64,000 nt of DNA from Kibdelosporangium philippinense (GCF_021390435.2 NZ_JAJVCN010000002.1:2542001-2606000), one strand, 5' to 3'; positions 15,104 to 25,900 are shown, counted from the first letter of the stretch. The notes: a model not told the origin generated them from the letters alone. Numbers and translations: made by a program.

Positions 15104-16201
15104 AGACTCTTGAATGCCGCGCAAGGCTGCGATGCGCCCAGCCTCGGCCTCGACGTCCCCCTGTGCATCCGGTGGGATCGGCATGAACTCGGTGATCTTG
15201 ACCTCCAGCTTCTTGCGCGTCGCCTTCGTGCGCCAGATACCCACGATGTCACCGTCCACAAGCACCGCACCCGGCTGGCCGATCACCGGCCACAGTGTCT
15301 TGTGGTGCGCCTTGTCCGGTACGAGGAACAGCTTGTTCCGATCCTGCAGGAACGGGTCCGATGTGGGCACGAGCAAAGCCCGCGGCGGCTCAGGGGGATC
15401 GAGCAACAGGTCCATCTCGGACTCCGGAATCCACGCTTTCCGTCCGTCGATGTCCACTTCGACCAGGCCTTGGGCTGGCCAGACCTCTTTGATCTCGGTC
15501 TGGGTAGTGGTCAACCACGCGGCCACGTCGCCGTAGCTCGCCGGTCCGACGAACGTCAGGAACAGCGTGATCAGGTCGTCTGTGCCGTGCTGCTCTTCCG
15601 GGATGCCCGGCCAGTTCTCGATCGGGACGAGCAATGGCGGTGACTGGTCGAGGTCGAGTCTGAGTCCGCCGGGCAGGGCGGCCAGCCGGAACAGCGACTC
15701 GAAGACGTGCTCCGCCTGGCACCCCCGGCAGTAGCTGACCAGGGCTTTCGGCACGACCTTGGACACCGCCGTGCTCGCGACGCCTTTCACGGTCGGGCTC
15801 GTGATGCACTCCTGCATCGCTTCGGCGGTGTACCGGATCGCTTGTGTGGCCGTGATGCCGGACTTCTGCATGACCGAGCGTTGCCACGCGACCTTGCCCA
15901 ACGCGTCACGTTCGCTGTGCGGCCACAGCGCGGCGGCGAATTTGGGTAGGTCTTCCGCATGGTGCAAGAACGGCGACGCTCGTAGCGTCCAGGCACGCAC
16001 CAGGTTGTGGGCGTCGACGTCGGCGTCCGTCCGAACCCCCAACGCCAGCCGGGAGGAGCCAGGCGGGGTGTCCTGCACGCCGAGATCGACGATGTCCAGG
16101 TCGTCGACGGGCGTGCTGCTCCGGTGCTGATTCTGAGTGGGCAGGCCTTGGCGTGCGATCCGGTACGCCAGCACCTGCGCGCGATCAACCGTTGTACTCA
16201 C
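15080..16201 (-). CDS. Winged-helix DNA-binding domain protein (HTH_42 / YcaQ-like family)
   Basis: 373-residue member of the crosslink-repair-associated winged-helix family, from GTG 16201 (VSTTVDRAQVLAYRIARQGL). Family features are the YRIARQGL opening, FLHHAEDLPKFAAALWP, the GPASYGDVAAWLTTTQTEI winged-helix segment, PTSDPFLQDRN and the C-terminal VLVDGDIVGIWRTKATRKKLEV. Characterised relatives (E. coli YcaQ, Streptomyces AlkZ) are DNA glycosylases that unhook interstrand crosslinks, often near genotoxin clusters. The QxQ or related catalytic motif of those enzymes is not evident, so this belongs to the broader uncharacterised family. The 3' end is formed by a dispersed repeat. Confidence 0.75.
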   Translation of the reverse strand: MSTTVDRAQVLAYRIARQGLPTQNQHRSSTPVDDLDIVDLGVQDTPPGSSRLALGVRTDADVDAHNLVRAWTLRASPFLHHAEDLPKFAAALWPHSERDALGKVAWQRSVMQKSGITATQAIRYTAEAMQECITSPTVKGVASTAVSKVVPKALVSYCRGCQAEHVFESLFRLAALPGGLRLDLDQSPPLLVPIENWPGIPEEQHGTDDLITLFLTFVGPASYGDVAAWLTTTQTEIKEVWPAQGLVEVDIDGRKAWIPESEMDLLLDPPEPPRALLVPTSDPFLQDRNKLFLVPDKAHHKTLWPVIGQPGAVLVDGDIVGIWRTKATRKKLEVKITEFMPIPPDAQGDVEAEAGRIAALRGIQESVVSGYAS

Positions 16202-16222
16202 CGGCTCATCGTGACACCGGTG

Positions 16223-16241
16223 CCTGACACCTGCTGTCAGG
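16223..16241. promoter_or_regulatory. Inverted repeat in the winged-helix / lanM intergenic region
   Basis: CCTGACA at 16223-16229 and TGTCAGG at 16235-16241 form a perfect 7-base dyad with a 5-base spacer, 22 bases upstream of the winged-helix start. It could be an operator for that gene or for the divergent lanthipeptide synthetase gene. No cognate regulator is known. Confidence 0.3.
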
Positions 16242-16404
16242 TTCCGGATGGGTGACAACGGTCGCGCACCTCGTGTCAACCTCGGTACCTTCGAGTAACT
16301 GGGGGGTCGTGGTACCCACTACCTAATTGCGGGTGGTCCCTAACGGGAATGTGGGGATTCGATACCCATGTCCGCGCGCGACGCCGCTGCCAGCCTGTTT
16401 ACTT

Positions 16405-19302
16405 GTGAGCCAAGCGATTTCGCACCGCGACAACGGGATCAACTCCGGACCATGGTGGACCGGCGCGCTGACCGCCGCCGAACGCCGGTGGACGGTCCAG
16501 GGCCGCCCGCGCTGGGCTGAACTGATCGACCAGGCGGTGGCCACCGGCCCGGTCAGCGCCGAGGGGGCTGTGCCGTCCGACTGGCCAGACGCGTTCGCGT
16601 GGGTGTTCCGGCCATTGGCACGGATCGCCCGTGAACGGGTCACCGAAGCGGCCTCGGTCGGCAAGATCGACGCGCAAGCCGTGGCCGCCGGGTTCGACCG
16701 GCAGCTCGGCAGGCGGCTTGCCGGCCTGGCCGCCCGGACGCTCGTGCTTGAGCTCAACGTCGAGCGAGTCTCCGGCAGGCTCACCGGCGAGACCGCGCAG
16801 CAGCGGTTCGCCGACTTCATCCGTTCGCAGGCCAGCTCCGACCGGTTGACCGCGTTGTTCGCCGAGTACCCGGTGCTGGCGCGGCTGCTCGGCCAGGCCT
16901 GCCAGTTCGGCGCGGACGCGCAGGTCGAGCTGCTCGAGCGGTTCACCGCCGACCGCGACCTGATCGTGAGCAGGCTGCTCGACGGCGTCGACCCCGGTGA
17001 CCTGGTGGAAATCCAGACCGGTACGGGCGATTCACACCAGCGTGGCCGTTCCGTCGCGATCCTGCACTTCGCCAACGGCCGCAGGGTCGTCTACAAGCCG
17101 CGGCCGCTTGACCTGCACAGGCACTTCAGCGGGCTGGTCAGCTGGCTCAACTCCAAGGTGCTGGGCCTCGGGCTGCGTAGCGTTGACTCGCTTGCGCGCA
17201 AGGGCTACGGCTGGCTCGAGTTCGTCGAACACAAGCCGTGCAGGCAGATTTCCGAGGTTGACCGCTTCTACCGCAGGCAAGGCGCTTTGCTTGCCCTGCT
17301 GTACGCCGTCGATGGCGCCGACATCCATTACGAGAACCTGGTCGCGTGCGGCGACCAGCCGGTGCTCGTGGACGTCGAGACGCTGTTCCACCCGATGCTC
17401 GAGCAGCCGACCGCGACCGGACCCGACCCGGCGGCGCGTGTGCTCGCATCTTCCGTGCACCGCATGGCTTTGCTGCCCCAGATGCTGCTCGGCGAGTACG
17501 GCGCGGTCGACGTGTCCGGCCTGGGCGGCGACAAGGGCGCGCAGTACCCGAACGAGACCGTCGCGTGGGACGGCGTCGGCACCGACGTGATGCGTCTCGT
17601 GCGTCGCCGTGGCGAGTTCCAGGGCGCGTCAAACCGACCGCGCCTCGGCGACATCGACGTCGAACCGTCGGAGTACCGCGCCGCCATGCTCGGCGGATTC
17701 CGTGAAGGCTATGACGCGATCGTGCGGCACAGGTCAGAACTGATCGGGTTGCTGACCGCGTGCACGAACGACGAAATCCGCATCGTGGCACGGCCGAGCC
17801 AGGTCTACGCGACCCTGCTCGACGAGTCCACACACCCAGACGTGCTGCGCGATGCCGTGCAGCGTGAGCGCGTTTTCGACGCGCTGACCATCGATTCAGC
17901 CTGCGACCTGGCACGGCAGCGGCTGATCCCGAGCGAGCTGACGGACCTGTGGGCGGGCGACCTGCCCATGTTCACCAGCAAGCCAGGATCGCGCGACCTG
18001 TGGGCCGCGGACGGCGAATGCCTGCCCGACCTGCTGGAGGGCCCCGGCCTTGCGACGGTCGTGCTGAAGATCGCCGCGATGGACGAAGTAGACCGGTACG
18101 ACCAGGAATGGCTGATCTCAGCGGCACTCGCAACCCGCGCGCGGCCGGTTGATCACCGAACTGGCGAAACCCGGCCACGGGCAGGCTCGTCGGCGATACC
18201 GGACCCGCAGCGGCTGCTGTCGGCGGCGTGCGGAATAGCGGACGAGATCGGCGCCCGCGCGATGCACGGAGACGGCCGTGCGAACTGGCTCGGACTCGAG
18301 CCGATCATCGACAAGCACTGGGCGGTTCTCCCGATGGGCGCCGGCCTCGCCCACGGGTATTGCGGAGTGGCCCTGTTCCTCGCGCAACTCGCCGACCTGA
18401 CCGGCGTACAGCGTTATGCGGAATTGGCGCGAGACGCAGTCCGCCCAGTGCCCCGACTCATCGACCAGCTGATCACAGAGCCAGAACTAGGCGTGACGAT
18501 CGGCTGCGGAGGCCCCCACGGATTGGGCGGAATCAGCTACGCGATAGCCCGCCTGGGAAACCTCCTCGACGACCCAGAAATCCGCAGCTGGCTGCCCGCG
18601 GTCGTAGACCTGACCCGGGCAGCGACCGACGACGAGTTGGCATGCTTCGCGGCGGGAAGCGCCGGAGGCCTGGCAGCAATGCTGGCGGTGCATACAGAGA
18701 CAGGACTGCCCTCAGCAGGACGCCTGGCCTGGGACTTCGCCGACAGGCTGATCGAACAAGCCCACACGGTGCCCTGTACCTGCCTTGACGTGCCAACGGC
18801 CGGTTTCGCCCACGGCCACATGGGAATCGGCTGGGCGCTGCAGCGCTTCGCGGCAACGGGTGCCGGCGACCACTATTTCGAGGTCGGCCAGGCAATCCTG
18901 GACGCAGAAGTGCCGGATGGCGCCGACCTGAGCTGGTGCGGCGGCCTGTCCGGCTTCACCATGGCCCGCCGCGACGCGCCCGAAGAATGGGCGCGAACCC
19001 TCGCGGAGCACCAGCCCCTGCGAGACATGAGCCTCTGCCACGGTGAACTGGGCGTGACAGAAGCCCTAATGGTCCTGGGCGAACGCGGAAACTATGAAGC
19101 CGCTGCCGCCGCCACCCGCCACGCAGGCCTCCTGCTCGGCGCCATCGACCGTGGCGGCATCCGCTGCGGCACCCCTCATGGCGTCGTCTCCGCCGGCCTG
19201 CTCAACGGCCTCGCCGGCATCGGATACGGCCTGCTCCGCCTCGGCTTCGCCAACCGCGTCCCCTCCGTCCTCCTCCTCGAACCCGCTCGCGGTTCGCACT
19301 AA
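16405..19302 (+). CDS. lanM: Class II lanthipeptide synthetase (LanM)
   Basis: 965-residue bifunctional enzyme that dehydrates Ser/Thr and forms thioether rings. The N-terminal dehydratase (DUF4135) has a kinase-like core: VVYKPRPLDLH with the ATP-site Lys, DIHYENLV, and VLVDVETLFHP with acidic metal ligands. The C-terminal LanC-like cyclase has zinc ligands Cys845 (SWCGGLSG), Cys878 and His879 (SLCHGELG), plus HGYCGVALFLAQ and CGGPHGLGGISYA. All key residues are present, so the enzyme looks functional. GTG 16405 was chosen because the protein then begins shortly before the conserved PWWTGALTAAERRW segment; TTG 16327 is the longer option. No Cys-containing precursor, protease or transporter lies within several kilobases, so it is an orphan lanM. 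Confidence 0.9.
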   Translation: MSQAISHRDNGINSGPWWTGALTAAERRWTVQGRPRWAELIDQAVATGPVSAEGAVPSDWPDAFAWVFRPLARIARERVTEAASVGKIDAQAVAAGFDRQLGRRLAGLAARTLVLELNVERVSGRLTGETAQQRFADFIRSQASSDRLTALFAEYPVLARLLGQACQFGADAQVELLERFTADRDLIVSRLLDGVDPGDLVEIQTGTGDSHQRGRSVAILHFANGRRVVYKPRPLDLHRHFSGLVSWLNSKVLGLGLRSVDSLARKGYGWLEFVEHKPCRQISEVDRFYRRQGALLALLYAVDGADIHYENLVACGDQPVLVDVETLFHPMLEQPTATGPDPAARVLASSVHRMALLPQMLLGEYGAVDVSGLGGDKGAQYPNETVAWDGVGTDVMRLVRRRGEFQGASNRPRLGDIDVEPSEYRAAMLGGFREGYDAIVRHRSELIGLLTACTNDEIRIVARPSQVYATLLDESTHPDVLRDAVQRERVFDALTIDSACDLARQRLIPSELTDLWAGDLPMFTSKPGSRDLWAADGECLPDLLEGPGLATVVLKIAAMDEVDRYDQEWLISAALATRARPVDHRTGETRPRAGSSAIPDPQRLLSAACGIADEIGARAMHGDGRANWLGLEPIIDKHWAVLPMGAGLAHGYCGVALFLAQLADLTGVQRYAELARDAVRPVPRLIDQLITEPELGVTIGCGGPHGLGGISYAIARLGNLLDDPEIRSWLPAVVDLTRAATDDELACFAAGSAGGLAAMLAVHTETGLPSAGRLAWDFADRLIEQAHTVPCTCLDVPTAGFAHGHMGIGWALQRFAATGAGDHYFEVGQAILDAEVPDGADLSWCGGLSGFTMARRDAPEEWARTLAEHQPLRDMSLCHGELGVTEALMVLGERGNYEAAAAATRHAGLLLGAIDRGGIRCGTPHGVVSAGLLNGLAGIGYGLLRLGFANRVPSVLLLEPARGSH

Positions 19303-19389
19303 CCCCGTCTCCTGCACGAACTCGCTCCACGAAGGAGACATAGCGCACAACCTCCTTGAGATGCCCCGCTCACAGGAAAGAAGACAGTC

Positions 19390-19584
19390 ATGAGTGCATC
19401 GACGCTGGCCGCTGGTGTAACGCTCGCCCACCCCGCAGGTGAGATAGTTCTCCCGTCTGTTCGCTCTGTCACAGCACGAGTCAACGCGCTTGCCGGATAC
19501 CGGTCCGAAAGGATGTGGCCGCCCTCAATGACGATTGGTTCGATGGTCGTTATTGACCTGCAGTCGTCTGTGGGTGCTAACTAG
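19390..19584 (+). CDS. Small ORF downstream of lanM, function unknown (Cys-free)
   Basis: 64-residue open frame with ATG 19390 preceded by AGGAAAGAAG at 19374-19383, a plausible ribosome site, 87 bases after the lanM stop. It is rich in Ser, Thr, Ala and Val (MSASTLAAGVTLAHPAGEI at the N-terminus). Position and size would suit a lanthipeptide precursor, but there is no Cys, so no lanthionine ring could form, and no GG or GA leader cleavage site is convincing. It could be a dehydrated-only substrate, an unrelated small protein, or chance. It lies in the 346-base gap between lanM and the LuxR gene, in which I see nothing else. Confidence 0.35.
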   Translation: MSASTLAAGVTLAHPAGEIVLPSVRSVTARVNALAGYRSERMWPPSMTIGSMVVIDLQSSVGAN

Positions 19585-19648
19585 TCCCGATGAGATCCAC
19601 CGCTTTCTGGGCTTCAGCCGAACGGGCGAGTCTAGGTACTGTCCGGCC

Positions 19649-22576
19649 ATGGTGTCCCGTTCCCCGCTCGTAATCGGCCGCGACCGTGAGGTGGCCGAGC
19701 TGACGAGGGCGATCGACGCCGCGCGCGCCTCGCGCGGCGGCGCGGTCTTCATCGTCGGTGAACCCGGGATTGGGAAGTCCAGGCTATCCGCCGAGGCGGC
19801 AGCCATCGCCTTCGCCGCTGGCGTCCGTGTCCTGCGCGGACGTGGGAGCACGATCGGCCCGATCGTGCCGTTCCGGCCATTGACCGAGGCGCTACTGGCT
19901 TTGTTCCGGAGCGGACATCCCCCAGACGACCCAGCTCTGGAGCCCTATCTGCCCATTCTCGGCAGACTGATCCCTGATCTGCACCAGTCTGGTTCGGTCG
20001 CCGTCGGTGACTCACTGATTGTGCTGGGCGAGGCCGTGCTCAGGCTGGTGACGGTCGCCGGGCGCGGGCATGGCTGTATGGTGATCCTTGAGGATCTTCA
20101 GCACGCCGACGCTGAAACCCTGGCGATCGTCGAATACTTGACGGACAACCTGGTCGACATGCCGGTGTTGCTCGTGGCCACTATCCGAGATGAGCCATGC
20201 GCGGCGCGGGACCTCGCTCGATCAGCCACTCAACGCCATGCGGCTTCAATGCTGACACTGGGTCGGCTCAAGTCTCCCGATGTGACTCGGCTGGCGGCTT
20301 CGTGCCTCGAAACCGATGCCGCGGATCTTCCTGACGAGGTCATCACCAGACTTGCCGAGGACAGTGCTGGCGTGCCTTTCATCATCGAGGAGGTCCTTCA
20401 CCAACTCGTTGCTGATGGCGTTCTGGTCAACGGTGCGAATGGTTGGCGGGTGATCGGCACGCTCCGCGCTGACGTTCCGGAGACGGTCCTGCGCGGAGTA
20501 GTTGACCGAGTCGGACAGCTGGGGCCGCAGGGTAGTGCATTGCTTTCAGTTGCCGCAGTACTTGGGGACAGGTTCCCTTTGTCGGTGGTCGCCCGTGTCA
20601 CTGAGCTCGATCAGCGCAGCCTGCTCTCCTACTTGCGTGCTGCGGTCGCCGCGCAGCTCGTCGCCCCTGATGAATCCTCACCGGACTGGTATGCGTTCAG
20701 ACATCCGCTCACAGCCGAGGCGCTGAGGTCGAATCTGCCGCCGACCGACCGCTCGGAGTATTCAAGACAAGCTGCGGCGGCGGTGGAGGCCCTGCACCCA
20801 GACCTGCCAGGCGAGTGGTGCCAGTTGGTCGCGACGCTGCAAGCCGACTCAGGCGACATCCAAGGTGCTGCTTCGCTTTTCGCGGAGGCAGGGCGACGTG
20901 CTCTCGCCGACGGAGCGTCCGAGTCGTCGGTCAAATTGCTCGATCGAGCCAACGCCTTGCTTCAAGGAGAATCGAGCGCGGAGAGCAAGGCTCAGATCTT
21001 GGAGGTCCTGCTCTACGCATTGGCCGAGGCTGGGCAGGTCGATCGTGCCCGCACGCTTGTGGACACGCTGGACGAGCAGTTGAACGGCGCAAGCGTCAGT
21101 CGCGGAACGCGTGCCGCGCTGCACACGCGACTGGCCAAGGTGTATTACCTGGCCGGGCTTTTCAGCGAAGGTATGGAGCAGGTCGGCGTGGCGCGGCAGG
21201 TACTCGACGGCCACATGACCGAGGAGCACAGCGCAGCAATCGACGTCATCGCGGCTAGCCTTACCCGGCACGTCGAAGGAAGCAACCGTCGGGCCGACGC
21301 CGAAGCCCTGGCACGACGTGCCATAGCGTCCGCTGAGCGGGCGAATGCGGTGAACGTCTTGTGCGAGGCATGGCTCATCGTTGGCGAGCTTTCTCGGGAA
21401 CGGAGCATGCAGGAGTCGGACGAATGTTTCCAGCGTGGCCTGCAACTTGCCGAGCAACATCGGCTGCCGATCTGGCGGGTGTATGCGCTGGTGCTCTGTG
21501 CCGTCAACTCATGGATGTCGTTTGGTGACTGGGCGGCATATGAGCGAACCCTTCAAGAGGTTCAGCACGTCGGTGCGGTCACATTGGGGTACACGGTAAA
21601 AGCCAACCTTGCGGTCGACGCCGTACTGCGAGGCGATTTCGTAAGAACAGCTGAACTGATCGCGCAGAACAAGCCAGAGATGACCCGGCTCCGGTTGCGT
21701 CCGCAGCTTCGTTTTCTCCTGATGGTGCAGACCACGTTGGCCGCACACCAAGGCAAGCGTTTCGAGATGGAGCAGTCGTTCGCCGAGTTCTCGGAGTGGC
21801 AGGACGACAATGCGAATGAGCTCCCACTGGCATTGGGACTCGCGCGGGCCTTCTGTGCGCTCCTCGAAGAGAATCGTGGACTGGCTGCCGAGGAACTCTC
21901 GGAGATGGTGGCCATCACCGAGGATTTGCCGTCAACTTTCCATCTCGCAGGGCGACACGGTCTTCGCCTGTTCCTGGCCGTGCTTGAGGGCAAGGCGGGC
22001 TGGGCAGAGCACGGGGCGACTGTCTCGACGACACAAGGCGCGATGCGATGGAACCGACAATTCGTCAAGATGGCGGAGGCGGTACTGCACGGGCGTGAAG
22101 GCCACGTGGAAGAGGCGAATGCGGCTGCCGACTTGGCTCAGGAGGACTCCGAGATCTACGGCATGGCCCGGCACCTTGTGCTCAGGCTTGCGGCTGAAGC
22201 GGCGATTGCCGACGGGTGGGGGGAACCCATCGCTTGGCTCCGTCGCGCCGAGGAATACTTCCATCAGTTGTCAGTCCCAGCAGTGGCTGGTGCCTGCCGT
22301 TCGTTGCTCCGCCATGCCGGTGCGACCGTCAAGCAGCGTCGAACAGGTATCGACCAGGTGCCAGATGACCTCCGTGCATTGGGGGTGACGGTACGCGAGC
22401 ACGAGGTTCTGCAACTGTTGGTGGAGCGGTTGACCAACAAGGCGATCGCGAACAGGCTGCACATCTCACCCCGCACGGTCGAGAAGCACGTGGCAAGCCT
22501 GATCATGAAAGCCGAAGTGGCGGACCGCACGGAGCTCAGTGACTTCGCGGCGTCCGCGTACGGTGAGACCAGATAG
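19649..22576 (+). CDS. LuxR family regulator of the large ATP-binding (LAL) type
   Basis: 975-residue regulator. The N-terminal AAA ATPase has Walker A GEPGIGKS at residues 37-44 and Walker B-like MVILEDLQHAD near 148. A long TPR-like helical middle follows, then a C-terminal LuxR HTH (about 905-965) with VREHEVLQLLVERLTNKAIA and HISPRTVEKHVASL. LAL proteins act as pathway-specific activators in antibiotic and catabolic clusters. Its position between lanM and a SARP gene suggests a regulator of this island, but the target is unknown. ATG 19649 was chosen because the conserved domain starts immediately (LVIGRDREVAELTRAI). Confidence 0.88.
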   Translation: MVSRSPLVIGRDREVAELTRAIDAARASRGGAVFIVGEPGIGKSRLSAEAAAIAFAAGVRVLRGRGSTIGPIVPFRPLTEALLALFRSGHPPDDPALEPYLPILGRLIPDLHQSGSVAVGDSLIVLGEAVLRLVTVAGRGHGCMVILEDLQHADAETLAIVEYLTDNLVDMPVLLVATIRDEPCAARDLARSATQRHAASMLTLGRLKSPDVTRLAASCLETDAADLPDEVITRLAEDSAGVPFIIEEVLHQLVADGVLVNGANGWRVIGTLRADVPETVLRGVVDRVGQLGPQGSALLSVAAVLGDRFPLSVVARVTELDQRSLLSYLRAAVAAQLVAPDESSPDWYAFRHPLTAEALRSNLPPTDRSEYSRQAAAAVEALHPDLPGEWCQLVATLQADSGDIQGAASLFAEAGRRALADGASESSVKLLDRANALLQGESSAESKAQILEVLLYALAEAGQVDRARTLVDTLDEQLNGASVSRGTRAALHTRLAKVYYLAGLFSEGMEQVGVARQVLDGHMTEEHSAAIDVIAASLTRHVEGSNRRADAEALARRAIASAERANAVNVLCEAWLIVGELSRERSMQESDECFQRGLQLAEQHRLPIWRVYALVLCAVNSWMSFGDWAAYERTLQEVQHVGAVTLGYTVKANLAVDAVLRGDFVRTAELIAQNKPEMTRLRLRPQLRFLLMVQTTLAAHQGKRFEMEQSFAEFSEWQDDNANELPLALGLARAFCALLEENRGLAAEELSEMVAITEDLPSTFHLAGRHGLRLFLAVLEGKAGWAEHGATVSTTQGAMRWNRQFVKMAEAVLHGREGHVEEANAAADLAQEDSEIYGMARHLVLRLAAEAAIADGWGEPIAWLRRAEEYFHQLSVPAVAGACRSLLRHAGATVKQRRTGIDQVPDDLRALGVTVREHEVLQLLVERLTNKAIANRLHISPRTVEKHVASLIMKAEVADRTELSDFAASAYGETR

Positions 22577-22906
22577 TTCCGCTGAGCGGGAAATTAGTCT
22601 GATCGGCCGCAAGGTAAAGGCCGTCATTTTCGATCAGGAATGTGGCCTCTGCCTGCTGAAATCCGTACCGTCGGCTGGTCGGTCAATCTCGTGAAAGGTA
22701 CATGAAAGGACCTATCGATAGGCTTGCCAAGCAACCCGGGATAGGGGTGGAAAGTGCCAAAGGAGGGGCATCCGGCGGCACCGTGATCCCGGACGCGAAC
22801 CTCGGCCACGTCAGGACCAACCCCCAGTCTTGGTCCTGGCGTGGCCGAGCCATTTGCGGAGTACACTCACCGGTTGGTTTTGCTGTCGGACCTTCCGGGG
22901 TACAGG
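22577..22906. other. Non-coding gap between LAL and SARP genes
   Basis: 330 bases with no supported gene. The only strong structure is the hairpin at 22801-22849. A short inverted repeat CTGATCG / CGATCAG brackets the segment soon after the LAL stop. No canonical promoter hexamers were recognised. Confidence 0.5.
22801..22849 (+). terminator. 20-bp hairpin between the LAL and SARP genes
   Basis: CTCGGCCACGTCAGGACCAA (22801-22820) pairs with 22830-22849 around a 9-base loop CCCCCAGTC. The only non-identity is a U-G wobble in RNA, so the RNA stem is fully paired. No T-run follows. It sits 57 bases before the SARP start, so it may terminate the LAL transcript or act in the SARP leader. Confidence 0.55.
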
Positions 22907-25900
22907 GTGGAGTTTCGGGTTCTAGGCCCGCTTGAAGTCGTGGTGGACGGCCGAGTCGTGCCAATTGGCTCGGCACGGTTGCGCTGTTTGCTCGCGATGT
23001 TGCTGGTTCGGGCCAACAGGTTCGTCGGGTTCGATGAACTGGTTGAGGCGATTTGGGGCGATTCGGTTCCGGCAAACCCGCGTCCGGTTGTCTATACGTG
23101 CGTGACGCGTCTACGGGCGATCACCGGAGCGACAATCGAAGTCGGGGCCGATGGCTATCGAATCGCAGTCAATGAATCGAATGTTGACATCAAACGATTC
23201 GAATCCGCTGCGGACTCCCAGGAAGCGGACATCCTGCAAGAAGCTCTCGTGCTGTGGCGTGGTGAGCCATTCGTCGACGTGCCATCGGATTATCTGCATC
23301 GCACGGTTGTCCCCGCGTTGGTTGAACGGCGATCAAAGGCTCTTGAGCGAAAGCTTGAACTCGATGTGCGAGATGGCCGTCATGACCTTGCGCTTCCCGA
23401 GTTGCGGGATTTGACGTCCGCGCATCCGATGCGGGAGCGGCTGTGGGCGTTGTTGATGCTCGCGTTGTTCAAGTCTGGACGGCAGGCCGAGGCGTTGCAG
23501 GTCTACACCGATGTCCGTCAGAAGCTGGTCGATGAGCTGGGTGTGGAGCCGGGAACTGAGCTGCGCCAGGCGCATCAGGCGGTTTTGTCCGGCGATCAGG
23601 CCTCCGGGTGGCGGGTGGAGTGTCAGCTTCCCATCGACATCGCCGACTTCACGAACCGGGAGGCCGAGCTGGACCAGATTCTTCAGACGTTCCGCCCTGG
23701 CAACACTGTGCCGATCTTGACCATCAGTGGTCCGCCTGGGATGGGCAAGTCGGCGTTGATGCTGCGGGCCGCGCATCGGTTGATTGACGATTATCCGGAC
23801 GGACAATGGTTTCTCCGGCTCAACGGTGCCGGGCAGACGCCTCGGAAAGCCAACGATGTGCTTGGTGAACTCCTGCGGATGATCGGAATCGACCCGATGG
23901 CGATCCCGGCGAACGAGGACGAACGCGCCGGTCTGCTGCGGTCACGGCTCGCGGGGCGGCGGGTGTTGCTGGTACTGGACGACGCGGGCAGCGTGCAGCA
24001 GGTCGCGCCTCTGTTGCCCGGCCGCCCCGGCAGTGCCGTGCTCGTGTCCAGTCGATCTGAGCTGGTCGGCCTTTCGGTTCTGTACAGCGGGAAAAGGTTG
24101 GCGCTGCAGCCACTTAACCGGGTTCATGCGCGTGAGCTGGTTGCCAGCATCATTGGTTCCCAGCGATGTGTTCAGGATCAGGCTGGGGCCGATGAGTTGA
24201 CAGACCTTTGTGGACGGTTGCCGCTCGCGTTGCGGATCGCGGCGGCGAATCTGGCTACTCGGCCGAGTCTGCGCATCAGCCGGTACGCGGAGGATCTGCG
24301 CACCGGTGACCGGTTGGCGAAGTTGGCGACAGCGGGGGACAACCGACTTGCTGTCAGGGCGGCGTTCGATGTTTCGTTCGGAACACTGAGCGAGACGCAA
24401 CAGCGGGCGTTCAGTCTGCTTGGGGTCATACCGGGCAATGACTTCACGCTGCAGGCCGCTGCGGCAGTGTGGAGCTGCGGAATCGACGAGGCCTGCGACA
24501 TTTTTGACCAGTTGGTGACCGCCAATCTCGTGGAGTCGCAGGGTGACGACAGGTTCCGCTTTCATGATCTGATTCGCGTCTACGCCGCAAGCCGATCTCG
24601 TGAATATGACCGTGACGAGGCATTCCGGCGACTGGCGGATTGGTATCTGTACAGCGTCCACGACGCGGTCCGTCTTTGCTTTGCCACCGTGTACATGTCG
24701 AGACTCAAGCCGCATCCGTCGGACGTGACACCGGTTGTCTTCGCGGCAACCGATGAGGCGACGCGATGGTTGGAACTCGAGCGTCTGAACTATCTCGCGA
24801 TCATCGAACATGCTGCGGTTGACGGTCCCGTTCGCTACACCTGGCAGTTGACTGACGCGGCGCGCCCACACATGCACATCGGATATCGCGTCGCTGAGTT
24901 GGACCGCGCCGCTGGCCTTGGGCTGGATATGGCGCGGCGGGAGGGAAACCGGCGTGCGGAAGCCGTGATGTTGTTGGTGCTTGGCGGATCGGAATCGATC
25001 TCCGGCCGGTTCGACGATTCGATCCGCGATTTGACCGCGTGCAGGGACATCGCGGCGGAGATCGGTGAAACAGGAATTCAGGCGTCGGCGTTGACTAGCC
25101 TGTGTGCGATGTACGGTGAGGCGGCCATGCCGGAGATGGCAGTTCGTTACGGTGAGGAAGCGCTGGAACTTGTCAATCGCGGCGTCGAGCAGGGCGACGC
25201 GCGCAGGATCTCCGTGTTGGCCAACTTGGGAACTTGTTACATTCATCGCGGACAGTTGCGGGAAGCAGTCGCGCTCATCAGCGAAGGACTGCGGCCCAGC
25301 TCGACTGAGCTCCGCCAAGACAGGATAGTCGACGTCATAGTCCGCTCGTATCTGGGAATTGCCCTGTGCGAGGCAGGTGATTACGAAGAGGCGCTGAGGC
25401 AGTTCACATTCTCCGCAGAATCGCATCTTCGTCCATATGTCGCGCACGATGACTATACGGTCGGCCCTGCCGAGGTGTACCTCGCGATGGGCGACATGGA
25501 GAAAGCAGCCGAGCGCGCGAGCATCGCCTTGCAACGCGCCAAGATCACCGGCCATGCTACCTATGAAGCGAAGGCTGGGATCGTGCTTGGCATGATTGCT
25601 TTGTCGGCGGGAGAACGCGATGAAGCCGTAGCCGTCTTTCGGCGAGCGCTTGATACCGCGCGCGCGGCGGTGGCCAGGGCTGTCGAAATCCAAGCTCTTA
25701 TCGGGCTGGCTGTGGCCAGCACCGAGGAAGAACATTGTGTGGAGGCACTGAATCTCGCCCGCAAGAGTGGGATGAGTCTGTTGGAGGCCAAGGCTATGAC
25801 CGCCTTGGCCGAGGTGAGAATGCAGGCTGGATACCTGGATTCGGCGCGTGAGTTGGCTGAGCAGGCCCTGACAATGCATCGGGAGTTCGGTGCACGGCCG

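Noticed and set aside
16369..16520. Roughly 50-codon ORF overlapping the lanM start as a lanthipeptide precursor
   Set aside because: It overlaps lanM in another frame, is Arg-rich, has only one Cys and no core-like Ser/Thr/Cys cluster.
23942..25879. 645-codon open frame on the minus strand inside the SARP gene
   Set aside because: Antisense to a well-supported SARP/AfsR gene; the product shows no family motif and arises from codon bias in GC-rich DNA.
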